Positions 32,524 through 34,581 of a stretch of 34,581 nt of DNA are shown piece by piece. The stretch covers positions 1 through 34,581 of the forward strand of contig JANYIO010000232.1 in NCBI GenBank assembly GCA_025362015.1, given 5' to 3'. Made by a program: the position numbers and the translations under genes. The notes beneath the pieces are model-generated. The model made no database searches and was not told the DNA's origin. It saw only the letters and a program-made list of their open reading frames with translations. How positions within the stretch are numbered: position 1 is the first letter of the stretch; every line of letters begins with the position of its first letter. This stretch comes from Gammaproteobacteria bacterium. Lineage in GTDB: Bacteria; Pseudomonadota; Gammaproteobacteria; Pseudomonadales; Cellvibrionaceae.

Positions 32524-32554
32524 TGGTTTAGATCCCTTAACGGGATCTAAACCA
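32524..32554. terminator. Perfect 13-bp hairpin between convergent genes
   Basis: Positions 32524-32536 pair exactly with 32542-32554 around a 5-base loop. There is no T-run on either side, so an intrinsic terminator in the strict sense is not shown, but the position between the convergent barrel gene and the MOSC gene suits transcript-end protection or termination. Confidence 0.55.
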
Positions 32555-32569
32555 AGATCATTGTACGCA

Positions 32570-33100
32570 CTACACAATGGCTTCAGTTCTAATTACATCG
32601 CCCGTATGACTAATTTTATCTCCCATATAACTAACTGCATCTCCAACATTAATAGTCCCACTGCTTAAAATTCGCGCCGTAATCCCTCCGTGTCCGCGTA
32701 CTGCGTTATAACCTCCAGCTCCAAAAGTAGCCTCCATTGCCGAGCATGGGTGGCAAAGCCCTGTGTATTCCAGCAATACATCGCCAAGCAAAAAGCGTTT
32801 GTCTTTTAGCGCTAACAAATTAATTCCTGCTACTACAATGTTGCGACGCAATAGCGCTGGATCTATAGCTGCTCTGCCGAGCATTGAACCTATAGCAAAT
32901 AAATGTTCACTTTGGATGAGCGTGATTTGGCGCTTACCATTTTTACTGCTGTAACGATCACCTGTTAAACCGTAACCAGCGTTGGCTTCAACGGCAGTCA
33001 CCACAAGCATTGGTGCCTTACGTTCAGGGCGAATACCAATCCAGGCGACCCGACCAATTTGCGGGAGAGTATCGAAAAGCTCCTGAAGTGATTTGCTCAT
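32570..33100 (-). CDS. MOSC-domain protein
   Basis: The 176 residues form a single MOSC domain, the fold that terminates molybdenum cofactor sulfurases and carries YiiM-type enzymes. Visible features are GLTGDRYSSKNGKRQITLIQ (residues about 44-63), the NIVVAGINLLAL strand, the cysteine motif TGLCHPC, and the closing GHGGITARILSSGTINVGD. Such proteins are thought to bind sulfur on the conserved Cys and to act with molybdenum cofactor; no Moco gene is nearby. The start has GAGA a few bases upstream. It converges on the small barrel gene. Confidence 0.88.
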   Translation of the reverse strand: MSKSLQELFDTLPQIGRVAWIGIRPERKAPMLVVTAVEANAGYGLTGDRYSSKNGKRQITLIQSEHLFAIGSMLGRAAIDPALLRRNIVVAGINLLALKDKRFLLGDVLLEYTGLCHPCSAMEATFGAGGYNAVRGHGGITARILSSGTINVGDAVSYMGDKISHTGDVIRTEAIV

Positions 33101-33180
33101 ATTTTTATCTCTTGGGTGAAGATGAGAACAATATAAATTATTTAACGATGCGCATGTAAAGCATTTTGTGTGAGTGCTAA

Positions 33181-33222
33181 CAATGTTTCAGGATCAATGT
33201 TTCAATATCAATGGTGCAAGAT
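33181..33222. repeat. 14-bp tandem repeat, three copies
   Basis: Units at 33181-33194, 33195-33208 and 33209-33222 all begin CAATG; the first two share CAATGTTTCA and a final AT. They lie in the 152-bp gap between the MOSC gene and the secreted protein gene. Confidence 0.6.
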
Positions 33223-33252
33223 TTTTTATTGGGCATCTGAGATTTGTATAAT

Positions 33253-33819
33253 TTATTTTTTCCAACTAGCGTCTTTATTCCCTTTAATGCATTCATTCAC
33301 TTCATCGTCGATTAGGTTGTTTGGTTTAATGCAGTCTTTCAGCTTTCTTACATTGGCCGCAATTTGTAAGCTAGGGCTATTGATGGCCTCTTCATTTTCA
33401 TCAGCTGCTCTGCAAGCAGTATCCCTGTAATTCGTATTATCCCATGATGGATTTTTGTTATTTTGGTCAATCCAATAATTACAGGTTTTTATCAGTTGTT
33501 GTGTTTGAGGGTTTTGGATTTTACTAGAGCGCAATTTTTGATGGTCAGTTTTAGCATTAAATTTTTGGCTATTAGTTGCGATTTTAATTTTTTGAATATT
33601 ACTGCAATTATGCAGTTCATCTTCATAGCGGCTGATTTGTTGTTTGCGGGATTCCTGTTGTTTTGCTTTTCCGCCTCTCGCGTTTAAATTTTGCAAACGA
33701 TTGATTCGGTTTTCGTAGCTTTCACAATTCAGTGCTGCGGCAATACTTGAAGTAGTTGTTGCGGTAAAAATTATTGTAGCTAATGCTAGGGTTGTTATTG
33801 CAGTTACTATCATCTTCAT
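33253..33819 (-). CDS. Secreted hypothetical protein with six cysteines
   Basis: The product of about 188 residues starts with a signal peptide (MKMIVTAITTLAL..., cleavage probably near SIAA|AL). The mature part is very rich in Asn, Gln and Lys and carries six cysteines in three likely pairs: C near the mature start and after about 40 residues (NCESYENRI ... ELHNC), then KTCNYW with TACRAA, then KDCIKP with NECIKG. The first pair brackets two helices (RINRLQNLNARGG, SRKQQISRYEDEL), a helical-hairpin pattern seen in many small secreted gammaproteobacterial proteins of unknown function. The reading frame continues to 33834; the ATG at 33819 is chosen because TTGGAA lies just before it. Low G+C compared with its neighbours. 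Function unknown. Confidence 0.65.
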   Translation of the reverse strand: MKMIVTAITTLALATIIFTATTTSSIAAALNCESYENRINRLQNLNARGGKAKQQESRKQQISRYEDELHNCSNIQKIKIATNSQKFNAKTDHQKLRSSKIQNPQTQQLIKTCNYWIDQNNKNPSWDNTNYRDTACRAADENEEAINSPSLQIAANVRKLKDCIKPNNLIDDEVNECIKGNKDASWKK

Positions 33820-33937
33820 TTTTCCAAGCTCCATTTGGTGGCTGTTATAGCCTTGATTTTCAGTCCTTTTTCACCTAACTAAAGCCCGAGGCTAAATCAT
33901 ATAGGTGTCTGCGCATCATAAACGTTTCATCACAAAC

Positions 33938-33970
33938 AAAAAAGGGGTGCGGTTAAGCTACCCCTTTTTT
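33938..33970 (-). terminator. Intrinsic terminator after the chitinase gene
   Basis: An 11-bp stem (33938-33948 with 33960-33970), GGGGT/ACCCC extended by A/T runs, closes an 11-base loop. On the minus strand it lies 17 bases past the chitinase stop codon; the A/T symmetry would also allow function on the plus strand. Confidence 0.88.
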
Positions 33971-33986
33971 GTTTAAGCAATAACAA

Positions 33987-34581
33987 TTAATTAATCTGTT
34001 TCAGATTAAAGTACTTGGTCACGCATTTTTGATAGTCGCCTTTGACTAAGGCATTGTAAGCAGTTTGATAACCAACTTGTTTGCAGGCAAAGGCACCACC
34101 ACCTGGGTTGGTGGCAACATAACTCCAATCCTGATCCCAATAAATTAATATGGCTCCGGCACCTGTTGTTGTGAATGCAGCCATATTGGCGCAGCCCAAT
34201 TTTTCGTTGGTACCGATAGGTACTTTTAAATAATTAGTGAATTGCGTGTAATACGCAATGCGATTTGCTGCCTGTGGTTTCTCGGCTCCGCTATTGCATT
34301 CAAGGCCACCGTTAATTACGTTAATGGTAGCACCAAAGCCCGGCTCGATACCTGCCGCGCGGTCTACATCATTTGGAACCCAGGTGCCGTCTACTACATG
34401 CAACATGCTTGGCTTGGGCGGTTGAGGGTATACAAAGAAGAACACTGCTGAGGCTACGTTCAACCAACTTTCCGCAACCTGGTCAGGATTGTTCAACAAT
34501 ACGGTTGCATCGCCAAACATGGCTAGTGAAAAAGGCCCATAGTTATAGTGATAACTTAATTGCTTCGCACCACGGCCGTAA
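33987..34581 (-). CDS. Glycoside hydrolase family 19 chitinase, C-terminal part (gene runs off the window)
   Basis: The open frame covers 197 codons from the window edge to the stop. It begins with YGRGAKQLSYHYNYGPFS, the conserved substrate-binding segment of GH19 chitinases, and continues with VLLNNPDQVAESWLNVASAVFFFVYPQPPKPSMLHV (written here in part), PGFGATINVINGGLEC and a final GYQTAYNALVKGDY segment. The two catalytic glutamates lie upstream of this stretch and so outside the window. GH19 enzymes cut beta-1,4 bonds of chitin by inversion and are normally secreted; the leader and any binding modules are not visible. The gene suits a polysaccharide-degrading bacterium. A terminator follows at 33938-33970. 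Confidence 0.92.
   Translation of the reverse strand, partial: YGRGAKQLSYHYNYGPFSLAMFGDATVLLNNPDQVAESWLNVASAVFFFVYPQPPKPSMLHVVDGTWVPNDVDRAAGIEPGFGATINVINGGLECNSGAEKPQAANRIAYYTQFTNYLKVPIGTNEKLGCANMAAFTTTGAGAILIYWDQDWSYVATNPGGGAFACKQVGYQTAYNALVKGDYQKCVTKYFNLKQIN

Noticed and set aside
1-34581. Mobile elements, CRISPR arrays, tRNA or rRNA genes, toxin-antitoxin or phage-defence genes
   Set aside because: None seen by reading: no transposase or integrase frame, no regularly spaced exact repeats with unique spacers, no cloverleaf-like RNA gene; the gene content is core metabolism with a few accessory genes.

Overview
The window looks like chromosomal core sequence from a gammaproteobacterium of the Cellvibrionaceae type (Cellvibrio or a close relative). 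Three things point there. First, gene orders match those known from Pseudomonas and its relatives: mpl-ubiX, serB beside a fimX homologue, amgK-murU divergent from lptD-surA-pdxA-rsmA-apaG-apaH, and uvrA / MFS / ssb. Second, the base composition is moderate and clearly lower in G+C than Pseudomonas. Third, a GH19 chitinase sits at the right edge. The genus is an inference; no rRNA is present to confirm it.

Layout. Positions 1-102 hold the first codons of a lipoprotein leaving the window, followed by about 450 bp without a credible gene. Positions 560-3542 (-) are a compact operon mpl-ubiX-HMG-CoA lyase. Positions 3629-5362 (-) encode a two-domain acyltransferase of the OlsF/'putative hemolysin' type. 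Positions 5481-6731 (-) encode a membrane protein of the AhpA/YtjB (Smp) family, divergent from serB (7076-8305, +) across a repeat-rich leader. Positions 8395-12562 (-) hold a FimX-like degenerate GGDEF/EAL protein and an uncharacterised protein with a PilZ-like C-terminus. Positions 12683-14439 (-) are amgK-murU. Positions 14614-21976 (+) are lptD-surA-pdxA-rsmA-apaG-apaH. Positions 22119-22868 (+) encode a small barrel protein convergent with uvrA (22966-25845, -). Positions 25955-30115 (+) carry a gamma-glutamylcyclotransferase-like gene, an HD-GYP protein, a YajR-like MFS transporter and ssb. Positions 30251-34581 are a looser region: a NodB-like deacetylase, gloC, a small outer membrane barrel, a MOSC protein, a secreted six-cysteine protein and the C-terminal part of a GH19 chitinase.

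How the genes work together. Two cell-wall recycling activities are present: Mpl re-attaches recovered murein tripeptide to UDP-MurNAc, and AmgK/MurU rebuild UDP-MurNAc from free MurNAc. The lptD-surA pair serves outer membrane assembly, with SurA chaperoning LptD. Cyclic-di-GMP signalling is represented by the FimX-like receptor, its PilZ-like neighbour and a tandem HD-GYP protein. UvrA and SSB serve DNA repair and replication.

I found no mobile element, CRISPR array, tRNA, rRNA or phage-like gene, and no clear new multi-gene system. What the ordinary annotation does not explain lies mostly between genes: two consecutive minus-strand genes (mpl and the acyltransferase) whose ribosome binding site and start codon fall inside strong inverted repeats; a 28-bp near-perfect palindrome plus 23-bp tandem repeats before serB; a long imperfect palindrome between surA and pdxA; and a recurring habit of short, degenerate three- or four-copy tandem repeats (14-23 bp) at six or more separate sites.
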